NCBI GenBank assembly: GCA_050084985.1
Contig: JBITNC010000001.1
Span: 83,142,001-83,206,000 of the forward strand
Origin: Nageia nagi
Taxonomy: Eukaryota; Pinophyta
Reading direction: 5' to 3'
Length of the DNA stretch: 64,000 bases
In this document: piece by piece, positions 24,403 through 35,426 of the stretch
How positions within the stretch are numbered: position 1 is the first letter of the stretch
Layout of the letters: the number at the start of each line of letters is the position of its first letter
Notes under the pieces: generated by a model
What the model was told of the DNA's origin: nothing
The model's database searches: none
The model's input: only the letters and a program-made list of their open reading frames with translations
Program-made: the position numbers and the translations under genes

Positions 24403-25236
24403 CTAGAAAGGGTAAGCATTAAGAAGTTTTTGTGCAACGAGGTCTATTTCAAGTTCTATTTCTAACTCGCTATCAGACTTATCATCAAACTCAATTATTT
24501 CATCATCTTCTTCTTCTAATGTTATTGGTTTATGATTTTTAAATGCCAAAGGTGATGAAGAGGGTTCACAAACATTTTGTTTAACTATCTTAGGGGCAAA
24601 AGAGTTTTGATCATGATGGAGCATACAAAAGTTGATATGACTTTCCATGGTAGAAATGGGCCATAGGCGGTCCATTTCTACAGGGTTTAGATCATGAGCG
24701 GTCCTATTATGATCGATTATGATGCTTGAAAAAAAGATTGGTTCATCAAGAAATGTTCTAAAGGATAATATGAGACCATTCATAGTTAAAAATTCATAGA
24801 TTTTATGCACTGAATAAGCTATGGTGGGATCTTCAGAGAACTTGTAGAATGCCCCAGAATGCTCTATGAATTTTTGTATCAACCTTAGTTTATTTTTAGT
24901 GAGGTTCATATCGTTAGATTTTACCAAGCGATAAGGGACCAATTGTGATTTGTTTTCCAAAGGTGGAACTAGATTTTCTAAGATTCCTCCTTCAAGGGTT
25001 TCATTATCCAAGATATCATTATCTTTAGAATCACCATGATAAGATTCATCAGTTGAAAAATTAGTTTTAACAACAAAGGGGGTACTAGTTTTGATTAACC
25101 TAGCACTCTTTCTTATTGGCATGATTCCTTTCCAAGTTTTTCTTTTCCTTTTATTTTGTTTAGGTAATGATTGAACTAATGAAGGATAATCTGATAATTC
25201 ATTTATATCTCTACCCATTGTTGAATTAGAAAGCAT
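24403..25236 (-). CDS. Open ORF upstream of gag (277 codons), function unknown
   Basis: This is the longest fully open frame in the window, running from 25236 to 24403 on the minus strand. It starts 23 bases inside the 5' LTR border; a second ATG at 25218 (MGRDINEL) is equally possible. The N-terminal part is basic (KQNKRKRKTWKGIMPIRKSA, nuclear-localisation-like), the middle holds RLIQKFIEHSGAFYKFSEDP and FRTFLDEPIFFSSIIID, and the C-terminal part is strongly acidic (EEEDDEIIEFDDKSDSELEI). I do not recognise the family. An ORF before gag recalls ORF1 of Ogre elements, and it may be a gag-related or accessory protein. It lies about 90 bases before gag in a different reading register. Its openness, despite the element's age, is notable. 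Confidence 0.7.
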   Translation of the reverse strand: MLSNSTMGRDINELSDYPSLVQSLPKQNKRKRKTWKGIMPIRKSARLIKTSTPFVVKTNFSTDESYHGDSKDNDILDNETLEGGILENLVPPLENKSQLVPYRLVKSNDMNLTKNKLRLIQKFIEHSGAFYKFSEDPTIAYSVHKIYEFLTMNGLILSFRTFLDEPIFFSSIIIDHNRTAHDLNPVEMDRLWPISTMESHINFCMLHHDQNSFAPKIVKQNVCEPSSSPLAFKNHKPITLEEEDDEIIEFDDKSDSELEIELEIDLVAQKLLNAYPF

Positions 25237-25240
25237 GTTT

Positions 25241-25255
25241 CATGTTGGGTTCACC
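25241..25255 (-). promoter_or_regulatory. Primer-binding-site-like sequence of the TR-GAG element
   Basis: On the minus strand TGGTGAACCCAACAT follows the LTR end after three bases. TGG at this position is the signature of pairing to a tRNA CCA end. I could not assign the tRNA from memory. Confidence 0.65.
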
Positions 25256-25258
25256 AAA

Positions 25259-26118
25259 TGTTTACAAATAAAAATTGAGCATGCAAATAGATAAATAGAT
25301 AAATATCTACAAACCCAATATATTTGTATTTGAGCTACAGATAGCAATTTATTCTCAATATCAATGAACAAGATAATCGATTCAGAAATTTAAATGTAAT
25401 TGTACCAAACAAGATTGTAGTTTGTATACTTACCTCATAGAACATACTTGACAACGAAAGATAAAGATGTTAGCAATGTACTGATGATGAAATGCCCCTC
25501 AAAAATGTAGTGACGTATGAAGATACAAAAAGAGGACTGTGAGCGGTTTGTTTCAAAGATAATAGAGCACTGATGGTGTTCTTGGTTCACAAGGAAGCAT
25601 CGATGACCTTCACTTGATAGCTTTTGACCTCTAAATCAAGTCCAAAACTTCAATACAGATGTCTCAGATAGCAGTGTGATATTAGAATAGATCGTAGATG
25701 TTAGGATAGCTCACAAAAGGAAGTACACAAACCATAACCTTGTAGGTGGTATCAAGAGATACCTAAAGGGGTTGCCACTACAAGACCATACACGGGATCG
25801 TGTGTATCCTTGATTTGTGGACTTACTATTAGATCCATTATTTATATAGATAATAGATAATACAACCCATGGGTCAGCTTGCATCTACATAAACAACGCT
25901 AATTCACAACATTCAAGATAACCACACCAATAAACAAGATAATTCATGCAATATTCAAGATAATCCATGCAATATTCAAGATAATCATTATAAAATTCAT
26001 ATTCAAGACAAACATTGATATTATCACATTAAGACATTCAAGACATATATTTAGACCAAGCATGTTTTCATTAATTTATTGATTTAAAAAAACATAAATT
26101 GATTTTTATGTGTTAACA
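25259..26118 (-). repeat. 5' LTR of the TR-GAG element
   Basis: Direct partner of 20712-21570, 860 bp, bounded by TGTTTACA and TGTTAACA on the plus strand and followed outside by ATCAC. Transcription would start in this copy and run to the left. The shared segment near 25800-25860 includes ttatttatatagataatag, a candidate AT-rich promoter element. Confidence 0.93.
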
Positions 26119-26689
26119 ATCACCTTAAAACTTCAGTGTGACCATATGAAACATGCCATCACGCATTGAGGATAATGAAAATACTATTCATTTTAATTAT
26201 GTTATGGGAAATGCATATCATTAATAGCATATTATAGGTTGTACACCATCAATGGTGTGATTTTTTGACTATTAAGAAAGAGAAATTATGAGAAAAATTT
26301 TCTAAATTTTTCTAGAAAGATAATAAAATAATTATGTGGTAAATATAATAATGAACCATAGACATTTTTCCAACCATTAAATAACCAATCTAATATACAC
26401 TACCATTTAGCTTTTTTATAGTTTAAGCGATAACTTTGCATACCTAGGAAGGTTTTTAAACCTAGACATAGTTTGTAGACATAGGTACAAAAAGAGGTGC
26501 TTTTTTGATGATGTATTTTACATCTTTAGCTATGTGTTAATAGGTTTGCACACCATCAGTGACATGATTTCCATATGTTTATCCATCATATTTTATAGTA
26601 CTTCCATTATAGCATTTTCTAATCTTTTGTTGATGATTTATGCATCCATATATGTTAGAAAAATAATAATTCATGCAACTTGAAGTACT
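26119..26689. other. Non-coding sequence after the second gag, with a spaced repeat
   Basis: No frame was found. A 29-base phrase around caccatcaatggtgtgattt at 26236-26264 recurs in altered form at 26542-26571 (period about 306), so part of the block may be an old tandem duplication. It lies where the protease of the adjoining gypsy gag would be expected, yet no DSG/DTG motif is seen. Confidence 0.5.
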
Positions 26690-28854
26690 TACCAAACCAA
26701 TGAATCCCCTTGGTTGTGAATTTGGTAAAGGATTTGTAAATATCTCCAACTATCCATTATCAAGGTGTATAGGCCCCTCATTTGTAGCATCATGATCATC
26801 CATAAGAATTGCTTTCTTATCAATGAAGTCTTGAATGATGTTTGTTAAAACATTGCAATTTGTTATTAGGTTTCCTAATTCCTTATGATAATTATAAAAT
26901 TATTCATACTTATAAGTTTTAGGACATCATTAGGAAAGTGATGACGAACCATTGGTGGAAGCTCAATAAGTTCCTCATTTAATAACATATTAATAATATT
27001 ATTAAAAATATTAGTTAGCCTTGTAAACTTTCTTTGTTGTCTATTTTTTTATTATCAACATTAGTAGTTATAACTTCTAGTTTCTTTTAATATACCTAAG
27101 GTTTAGCTTTTTTTCATACCCTTGAGAATTTTAGAGCATATGGTATGAAGTTTCTTAATGCAATATTCTTTTTTAAATAAGATATCTATCATCATAGCTA
27201 ATGCCAAATCATGATTAGAGATAATAATATATTTATACATAGGTAATAAAGTAGGTAATAAAGCATGTGTAAGACTATCCTTCAAATCTTGCTTAGGTAC
27301 AATAATCTTATTTGTAATTTGTTTCTATATTTTCATAAAATTAGATGCAAATTGGTTAGGTAATTACTTAATTTTGCATAAATCTTTAAATTACATTTTT
27401 TTTTGTAATATTATATCTAAAGTGTCTCAAAAAATGATATATCAAATCTCCATATTTATCAATGTTATTTTCAGGAAGACTTAAATACCATTTCAATGCA
27501 TCATCTTTTTAACTACTTGAAAATAATTTTTCAAGCATACCTTTATCATGAACATATTCCATAGATTCTTTCTAAAATTTTCTAACATGTATTTTTGGAT
27601 CTTGCAAATCATCAAATATTGTAAATTTCACACTCTTTTTATTGAAAACCACTTTAGAAACAATTCTATCAATCAATGGATGTTTAAAATAAAAAAATCA
27701 TTATCATCATCATCAAGCAATTCTCTTTCTAAGTTTTCAATTCTTTCATCCATTTTTTCCATCATTTTAGACTATAGGAACTTGTTGTGGCTATTGAATT
27801 TGAACTATAGGTATATTATCCTTTAGGGGTGGTGGAGAGGTTTGTGATGACACATTACTAATTTGAATGAAAGATTTATTTGCATCTCAAAGTTATTTTT
27901 ATTTGAGTGGAAAAAATGATCCTATTCTATTTACATGCTCATGTTCAAGGCTATCAACCAATTTTGAAATAAATTGCAATTGTTGCTCAATAGTAGCTTG
28001 TTTAAAGAAATTAGTTTCTTGAGCATAAAGAAGAACCTCAAGCTTGATATTATGTTCTTATTATGACCATTAAGGGTGATGTGTATATTCACTATCAATT
28101 ATGGTAGGCAACTATTATTTAACATCCACTACAAATTCATTAATCAAAATACCCTTATCTTTCTTAGGAAGTGTATATGTATTATAAAGTGTAGGATTAA
28201 TAAATAGGTGTTCAAAATCATCATCATCTTCCTTATCATCATCCTTAATGGTCACCTCATTCAGGGGCTTTGCAACATCTACTCCTATGCTACTAGCAGT
28301 GTGTTTACAAGCTTGCATGTTATTGGTGGTATCCTAATTAATAGCAAAAACCCTTCATTTTGAAAAACCTACATTTGCATAAGAGAACAAACTATATGAG
28401 GATTGCAAGGATATAGTATCCTCTTATAATAATTCATAATTGGTTAGAATATAAATAATATTTTAAGCATTATTAGTAAGATAATATTTTAACTTTTCTT
28501 TATTAGATAGTAATTTTGTTATGGATCTAACATGGCTAGGAATCTCCATGGATTCCTAAGCTTATATTTTCAAAATCATAATCATCTATAGGCACATTAA
28601 GCTTATTAAGAGTTTTTCCAATAATATCCATATTTTTTTTGTAACTTGTAGATTTAGTATCATTATCTTCATCAATATCCATTTGACCATTAGGATTAGG
28701 CTCTTATAGAGGTACATTAGGATTAAACCTAAATACTTCTTATAATATCCTTAAAATTAACCTTAATCCTAGAAACCTTAGTTTTTTTTTCATTTAGATC
28801 TATTTTTGTAACATAGGTAGAACAAACACTATTCTTATCTTTTTTTCTAGCCAT
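26690..28854 (-). pseudogene. Gag of a second minus-strand gypsy element (decayed)
   Basis: From ATG at 28854 (MARKKDKNSVCSTYVTK) the minus strand can be followed through an acidic N-terminal part (IKDDDKEDDDDFEHLF at 28115-28318), a gag core with KWY-like and NNIDKYGDLIYHFLRHFRYN at about 27400-27480, KDSLTHALLPTLLPMYKYI at 27103-27285, and a zinc-knuckle-like YNYHKELGNLITNCNVL plus IIQDFIDKKAI at about 26813-26905. The knuckle's first Cys is not evident. Many frame breaks separate the pieces. No pol follows, either because the element is gag-only or because the rest was lost or displaced by the TR-GAG insertion. Confidence 0.75.
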
Positions 28855-29221
28855 TACTCTAAGCACCTTGCGTAAGGGAAGAGATAATAATGAAAATGGG
28901 TTCATGAATTTATAGAATGAATATCCTAGTTTGAGATCTAGGTGTGTAACAATGTCAAGTTCACTAATATGTATACCTAAAATTGTGTAAAATACTAATA
29001 AAAATAATTAAATAAATTATCTACAATATACAATGAAATAGATAAGATACACTGTATCATATTACAATAGATAATAAATGAAATGCATGAACCTAATATG
29101 GAGTGTATGTTAAATACTTAAGAAATAAGTAATAATGAATCTTTAGAGGATTTTTATTGATTCAAGATGAGCTCATGATAGATATTTGCAAGTATGAAGC
29201 AATGAATCAACCACCAAAATT
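28855..29221. other. Probable leader between an LTR and the second gag
   Basis: This stretch has no frame. On the minus strand TGGTGGTTGATTC at about 29204-29216 follows the tentative LTR border and could be a primer binding site, similar in placement and first bases to the TR-GAG element's TGGTGAACCC. This reading is uncertain. Confidence 0.4.
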
Positions 29222-29700
29222 TGGAACTCTTAATCTATAATAAGCATGTTACTACCAACATAGGAGTAGAATGCCATTGACTACATGGAATAATATGAAT
29301 TATGTTGTGCATGAAAGATAGAAATTCTAGAGCTCAAAGTATAACAAATTCTCAATATAGGTGGTATATAGAGACACTAACACATTCAACAACCACCTAT
29401 CATAGTTCTTATCCTATCAAAGAGTTTTGATCTATTGAGGTCAACCTATGCCACTTGTTTGTATAACCTGCAAAGACATAGAAAAGAGTGAAGTTTGATC
29501 TCTCATAAATAATATAATCATTGTTATATTCAAGATACTTTAAAATAATACCCATGATATATGATATAGCATATAATATAACACATGGCATTGCATTATA
29601 ATATCCCTTTATATTGACATATGTAATATTGCATTAAATCATTTAAGAAATCTAAATATGATTTATTAAATAAATAAGAAATCATTTTTAGGTGTCTACA
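29222..29700 (-). repeat. Putative LTR of the second minus-strand gypsy element
   Basis: On the minus strand TGTAGACACCTAAAAATG starts at 29700, a start typical of plant gypsy LTRs, and the outer edge coincides with the sudden end of the long duplicated segment that begins at 29705. The inner edge (GAGTTCCA, 29222) is tentative, chosen for a CA end five bases before a possible primer site. No partner LTR was found in the window. The frames 29409-29591 and 29596-29805 on the minus strand are not conserved. Confidence 0.5.
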
Positions 29701-29704
29701 TATA

Positions 29705-32700
29705 TGTTCTACATAAGTTACTTTACAGTTAGTTCCTTTTACTTCTAATATATTAATACTCAATTCCTTTAATGAAGTATTATATTGTGTAGCTTTATAT
29801 AACATGTCATATTTTCTTCACCAACTTAAATGCTAGTTAATTTTTAAGTTTGCAAAAAAGATAACATAATCCAAGTATATAAAATGAATTAATGAATATT
29901 ATTTAAATTCATTCTCCAACTTAAACAAGTACCAAAAGAACAAGCATACACAAGCGAGATGCAAAAGAGGCTTTCTTATTATTGCTTGAAGCTTCAATTA
30001 CAACTTTCCAAATCTAGAGGGAGTTACAAATGAGGCTTCTATGCCCTTAAGAAATGCTATGAAGTAGTTATAAACAACCCTAACTACCTTGAAAATATTA
30101 ATTAAAACCCTAATTACATCATGTCAACATTTGGCTACATCTGAAAAATATCTTCAAAAAATAACTAAGTCTTAAATATAAATGCTAAAAGATTTCTAAC
30201 TTGGTAAATTAAGTGGAATAAAAATTTCTAACACCCTTAGTTCCATTTATAACAAAAAAATATAAGTAAATTCTCTTAATTGGTTGATAGATGAGGCAAA
30301 ATAAATCAATCATTTCAACTACTTTGGAGCTGATATTTCCACCTAAAAAACTACATGCTCTTTCCTATCCTTCTAACAACCCATGATATTGGAAACTCAT
30401 TTTCCTATTCATATAATTTCTTATTCACTCATGAGCCATATTTACTTGAGTATTCCATGAAATAAAATGGTTATAATATTCAATATCCATATATTCCATG
30501 TCTTTAGACTTCAATATTTTCTCTAGAACCTCTTCCAACTATTGTTGAACATCATCATCGCTTCTCCATTCACCATATTTGTCTAGAGTTGAAATTACAA
30601 TTATAGAAACAATATCCCCCATTTCATTATACACCTTGAAAGATTTGTATTTGAAAGTAGTACACATGAAATTTGCATTTAGCAACTAATCATAAAGAGA
30701 ATAAATTCCCTTAGGAAGCTTAGCAACTGATCATCATTAATTTCTTCATATTCATTTTTTATAACATTTTCTACTTTAGTTGCCCATTATCCACATATTT
30801 ATTTATGTCTTATTCAATTTCAAGAATCTAAAAATTGGTACCATCAATATATGTGAGGTCATGATAAGGTTTTTGAAAAATTCTTCTAGCCTTTTGAATC
30901 AATACCTCAATCCTTTTATTGAACTCACAACCTCTCTTGTATTTATTTTTTAAATTCTTGTTATTAGTGCCTAGCTCTTTAAATTATTGGAATATCTTCT
31001 TCATATTCTTCATTATCTTCTTTATATTCTTCACTTCCTTTTTTAACTTGTTAACCTCTAACTATTTATCTTAAGTTGACTTGGTCAAATTCTTGGTTCC
31101 TTGGTCAATAATATATGAATTTGATTCAATCCCTAGATGTCCAATATCATATTCCATGGTGCTTACATTAACTTTCATCTTATCTCTTGATTGCCTGACA
31201 TTGGTAGTAAGTTTATTTACTTGTAATATATCATATCTAAATTTTATCATGCTTTACAATATCCTAGGAATTGGTTCTACCTCTTGTTTGGCTTTTGTAT
31301 TATCTTCTCTCACTATTATTACTAACCTCTTTGAGCCTTTTCAAATATGCATTAATATCCATATTATTTAACAAATTCTTGGAACTAAGCTAATCTAACG
31401 AACTTGCATCTTTGATGATAATAATTTTCTTATCATGTTCATCTTGCCTCCTCTTCCTTGTCTCTTCATTTGACTTCCCATCATCACCATCACCAACACT
31501 TCTAGGATATTTAGGTGTTTATTTGGAGGGGATCTTGTGAGACCTAAAAATCTTGTATGGAGTGGATCCCTTGTTAATTTTAGATATCATGGATGGTCTT
31601 GTTAATTTTAGATATCATGGATGGTCAGTCCATTGTATGAGATGATCCCTTTGCTTCTTATTGAACTAGAATTTTTGAAGGGTTCTCTTCTTACTAATAA
31701 TATTTTAGAGTTGAAGATGAATAAGCACTAAGTAATTCTATACTAGAAGAAATAGTTTAAGGAGTGATGATATTTTGTCTTATTTCCCCATCCTCTTTAG
31801 ATTCAATGAGATTGATAAACACATCATCCCCTTCTCCAAGAGTATTTATAGATGGTCCAACATCATAATTTTCTACAAGGACTTCATCACTCCATTATTT
31901 ATTTTATTCTTCATAATCTTCTTCATCCTACTTATCACTATGACTTCTTGATCCATCATCATCGCTATGACTCCTAAATCCATTATCATCATCACTTTTG
32001 TACCTTGACTCATCATCAATTGAACTAATTGAAATGTTTGAAGAGATGCCACTAGAAGAAGAAATTTCATTAGGAGCAATGACATGAATACTCTCACTAG
32101 ACTTAAACTAATTCTTAGGGTGTTTAACTAGTTGTTCTTCCCATATTCCTAAATTTTGAATGCTCTAGATAGGAGTATTGTTGGTTTTCAACACATCTAC
32201 TCCTATCATTGAGTCAAATTGATCAAAACTAGGCTCATTTATAAAATTTTCTATATTAGGTTTTTTATCCACACTCATTTGGGGTAAAATTTCATGACTC
32301 TTATCTTTAGAAGTTTTCTTTTTCCTCTACCTCTCTTGACATGTGATTTATTTGGAGATATTTTGAATTTCCATCTTTGAACAAATATTCTGATATCTTT
32401 CAATTGTGACAAGAGAATAATGTTTATAAGAAGTATAATTTCTTTTATAAAATTTATCAAGTATTCCCATAGGGTCATAATGGATTTTTAATGCATGGTA
32501 TTCAAAACCATATCCCTTTATCTCGAACTTAATGGTCTCAACCTCTAGCCAATTATTACAACTATAGTAACTATAAGTTATAGACATATTTATAGGAGAT
32601 TACTTCTTTTATTTGTAAAATATTTCATGAAAATAATATGCTTACCTTATAAATTCTAAGAATACCATTATGTCATTGCAATAGGGGGAAGTTTAAGAGG

Positions 32701-35426
32701 GGCTACATCAGCACTATAGATTCTTATATATGAATTGTCAAATTCTTCTAAAATTTTTTTTTATCTTTTCAAGAAATCTATAGCTTCGAGAGAAATTCTA
32801 GGTACATGATTTTATCCTTTGAGTTCCTTTATGATGGAAACTTACCACTCATCTATTCACATCTAAATGTGACTCTACTCTTATTCCTTATGTTATTTAG
32901 GATAAGCCATATAAATTGCTTCTTTTCTTTTAAAAATGACCTCTTTGATACCATGAGCTTGAGGTCAATTTTTTCCTTTCAATAATAATAAAATAAGGTA
33001 ATACATATTAAATAAGGTATTTATTCTCTTCACTTTTCTCAATTGATGGATCATACCAGCATTAATAACTTGGGGACCCACAAGATGATCTTCACTTTAT
33101 TTATTGTATAAAGAAAATTGAATAAATTTTTCTCAAACATAATGTTTGAAGATTTTCCTATAATTTTTTTATAAGAAACTAGTATCTTGAAAAAGAATCT
33201 TTGCACTTTAATTAATGCTTGATGAGCCTAATTATGGTGATATGGTTTTAACTAAGATTGCATAAGGTCACTTGCTCTATGCTTGGGTTTATATTTCTCT
33301 AACTCTTTATATGTGTCTTTCTTGATATAGATTATACCTCAATTTGGCTACCACATTACCTTTTTAATCCCTTCTTTTTCAAGTTAGCAATAATATTCTT
33401 GTCTACATCCTTCAAAACTCTTTGTACCAAATCTATATGTTCAACCACTTCTAAAATTTGTTCAAGGAAATTGATGGTGAATGGGATAATTGTAACCTTA
33501 AAGAGTCCTGAAGCATGGAGTGTGTTTGTTTCTTTGACATCCTTAGGAAGCTATTCTACCTCTCTCATTATAATAATAAGATTGGTCTAGTTCCATTTAG
33601 GATCTTGAATATCCTCCAACTTATCAAAAAAATGGGCTCTTTTCTTAACATTTCCATATTTCTTTAGCTCCACAAAACTCTATTTTTTCAAAAGACTATA
33701 GCCTCCTTTGTTATTATTTAATTTATGCATCCTATGAACAAATGATAAAATTTTGAATTATCCATCATTTTGAAAAAAAGTAACATCATAAATTTATCAA
33801 AAAATTTATTTTCTCAAATTTAAGTGTTTTTCCATTGGTCACATCCATGTAGAAAACTACCTTAGAGAAATTTAACAAAAATATTTTTTCATTCATAGGT
33901 TATAATCAATATGAATGCAACAATAATAATTCACTTAGTCACTTATAGTTGAATTTCACATTAGCTACAACTATTTATATGCCTTAGTCATGCTAAATTA
34001 GATCTCAAATCTTATGTGATAATTAAAGACACTTAGTCACTTCCATACTAATAGCAATATCCATGCAACAATAGGATTTCCCTTAGTTGCTTCTATTTGT
34101 ATCCCAAACTGACTATGACCATAGAATTTCACTTGGTCATCTTGACTCAAAAATCAATACCAATGTAAAAAAGGGGAACAATATGTTCGATTAGGCTAAG
34201 TCACATAATTGAGAATACTTTTCTATAGTTGACTAGAGGTAAAGAAGAACATGATAGTGATAAGAAGGAGGCTTTATTCATGTATGGATAGAATATGAAC
34301 ATGACATGATAAGGGGTTAAACACTTATCCATGACCACCTAGATATTGAGATTGATGTGGAAATAAGAAAACCTAAATCATTTCCATATTAACCTTTACA
34401 ATCCACTACAATAATAGGAAAACTAAGTGATGTTCACCTTGATAAAAAAAACTCAATGCAATAACATAAGGAATTCAAAAGTGATAGGTAAAAAATGAAG
34501 TACAAATTGAGTATTTATAAGAGAAAAATATAACAAAGGATACATATTGACCATCTAGAGAATGAAACCCTAGATTGGATGATGGAAAGATAAATCAATG
34601 AGTGGCTATAGTTGGGCTAAATAGGTTCTCTAGTTGGCATGATTAGGTGGTAACCTAATTCATGTTGGGTAGATGGTCTACTTAATGTGACCAATGAAAA
34701 ACTTATTTGCTTCAGGTTAAGTTTTGAAAATGATGTGATCGATAATGGCTCCTTGATCATGACAAGATGAAAGTCATACTAAAGTGACTATGTTGATCCT
34801 TTGATCATTACAAGTTAGAAGTTTACCCTAATGCAACCATATGAAATTTTTAAATCATATCAGGTAGAAATTTTATACAATGCAATTATAGAAAAATCCT
34901 TAGTTGTACCCAACTATGTTTCTACTTTGATGTGATAACTAAAGGTAAAAAGATATTTAAAATTTATGAAATATTACTCTGGTTCTAAAAATGAATATTA
35001 TTTTCACTTTTAATACTTGATGAGAACCTAATTTAACCTTTTAGTATAAAGAATGAACACTTAGTTTTCAAAATGGAATTTCAAAACTCATCATTCAATG
35101 GTTGAGTAGGAATGAGTTCCATCTCATGTTGAGGGTAAGCACTAGCAATCAAATCAAAGGATAATATTTAAAAATTTGTAAAAATTGACTTCCATGTTAA
35201 TGTCTATAATATGTGCTTACCTCCAAAATAAAAGATGCTACCCAATGGTACAAACTCTTTTTGTGATGAAAAATAGGTGATTTTGAAAAATCATTATTTT
35301 TTTATTTTTGAAGTATGCAATTTTTTATGTATTTTTTATTTATTAAGAAAAATAAGTAATTTTTCCTAGATGTCTAATTTAAGTAAAAAAGAGAAAAATA
35401 TATTATTCAAAAATTGGGTGGTAACA
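29705..35426 (-). repeat. 3' LTR (copy A) of the giant Tat-like element, 5.7 kb
   Basis: Its minus-strand start TGTTACCACCCAATTTTTG at 35426 equals the start of copy B at 58820. Homology is collinear to 29705, where it stops beside another element's LTR. The ends TGTT...AACA form the usual short inverted repeat. The interior 30432-33800 carries a decayed ORF; about 1.6 kb (33800-35426) upstream of that ORF would be U3-like, with the non-coding tail 29705-30431 after it. Confidence 0.7.
30432..33800 (-). pseudogene. LTR-borne ORF, copy A (about 1,100 codons, unknown family)
   Basis: Read on the minus strand, a protein-like frame can be followed from about 33800 to a stop near 30432, broken by stops at Gln/Trp-type positions and a few shifts. 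Recognisable blocks, in order: EVVEHIDLVQRVLKDVDKNI, DTYKELEKYKPKHRASDLMQ, EEFDNSYIRIYSADVAPLKL, SYYSCNNWLEVETIKFEIKG, YKHYSLVTIERYQNICSKME, an acidic Ser-rich tract near 31880-32090 (DDDGSRSHSD), and a Lys/Leu-rich coiled-coil-like end (KNLKNKYKRGCEFNKRIEVL). The same blocks occur in copy B. I do not recognise the family and see no catalytic motif. It is not gag: gag lies separately at 43990-46956. The two-copy conservation of frame indicates a real former protein. Confidence 0.62.

Larger units (their letters stand above)
20712..26118 (-). mobile_element. TR-GAG-like non-autonomous gypsy retrotransposon (5.4 kb)
   Basis: Two direct LTRs of 859 and 860 bp (TG...CA) flank an internal region that codes, on the minus strand, for an extra ORF and gag but contains no protease, RT, RNase H or integrase. 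The flanks are ATCAT (20707-20711) and ATCAC (26119-26123), a 5-bp target duplication with one mismatch. A primer-site-like sequence and a polypurine tract sit in the right places. Gag-only terminal-repeat elements (TR-GAG) are known in plants and depend on autonomous relatives for pol. By eye the LTRs differ at roughly one base in 15, and many CG sites survive, so this is the youngest element in the window. Confidence 0.88.

Noticed and set aside
31081-31371. 96-codon plus frame with hydrophobic segments.
   Set aside because: Opposite the coiled-coil end of the LTR-borne ORF, which is supported by the second copy.
31873-32097. 74-codon minus frame rich in Met and Leu.
   Set aside because: It is an alternative frame of the acidic Ser/Asp tract. 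The Ser/Asp-rich reading is the one conserved in copy B.
32940-32960. A primer-binding-site-like TGGTATCAAAGAGG on the minus strand (also TGGTATTAAAGAGG near 56393), which would make the giant element's LTRs only about 2.4 kb.
   Set aside because: A protein-like frame runs across it in both copies, and homology of the copies continues for 3 kb past it to a TG...CA-compatible end. The short-LTR model would need a tandem arrangement of two elements. It remains the main alternative.
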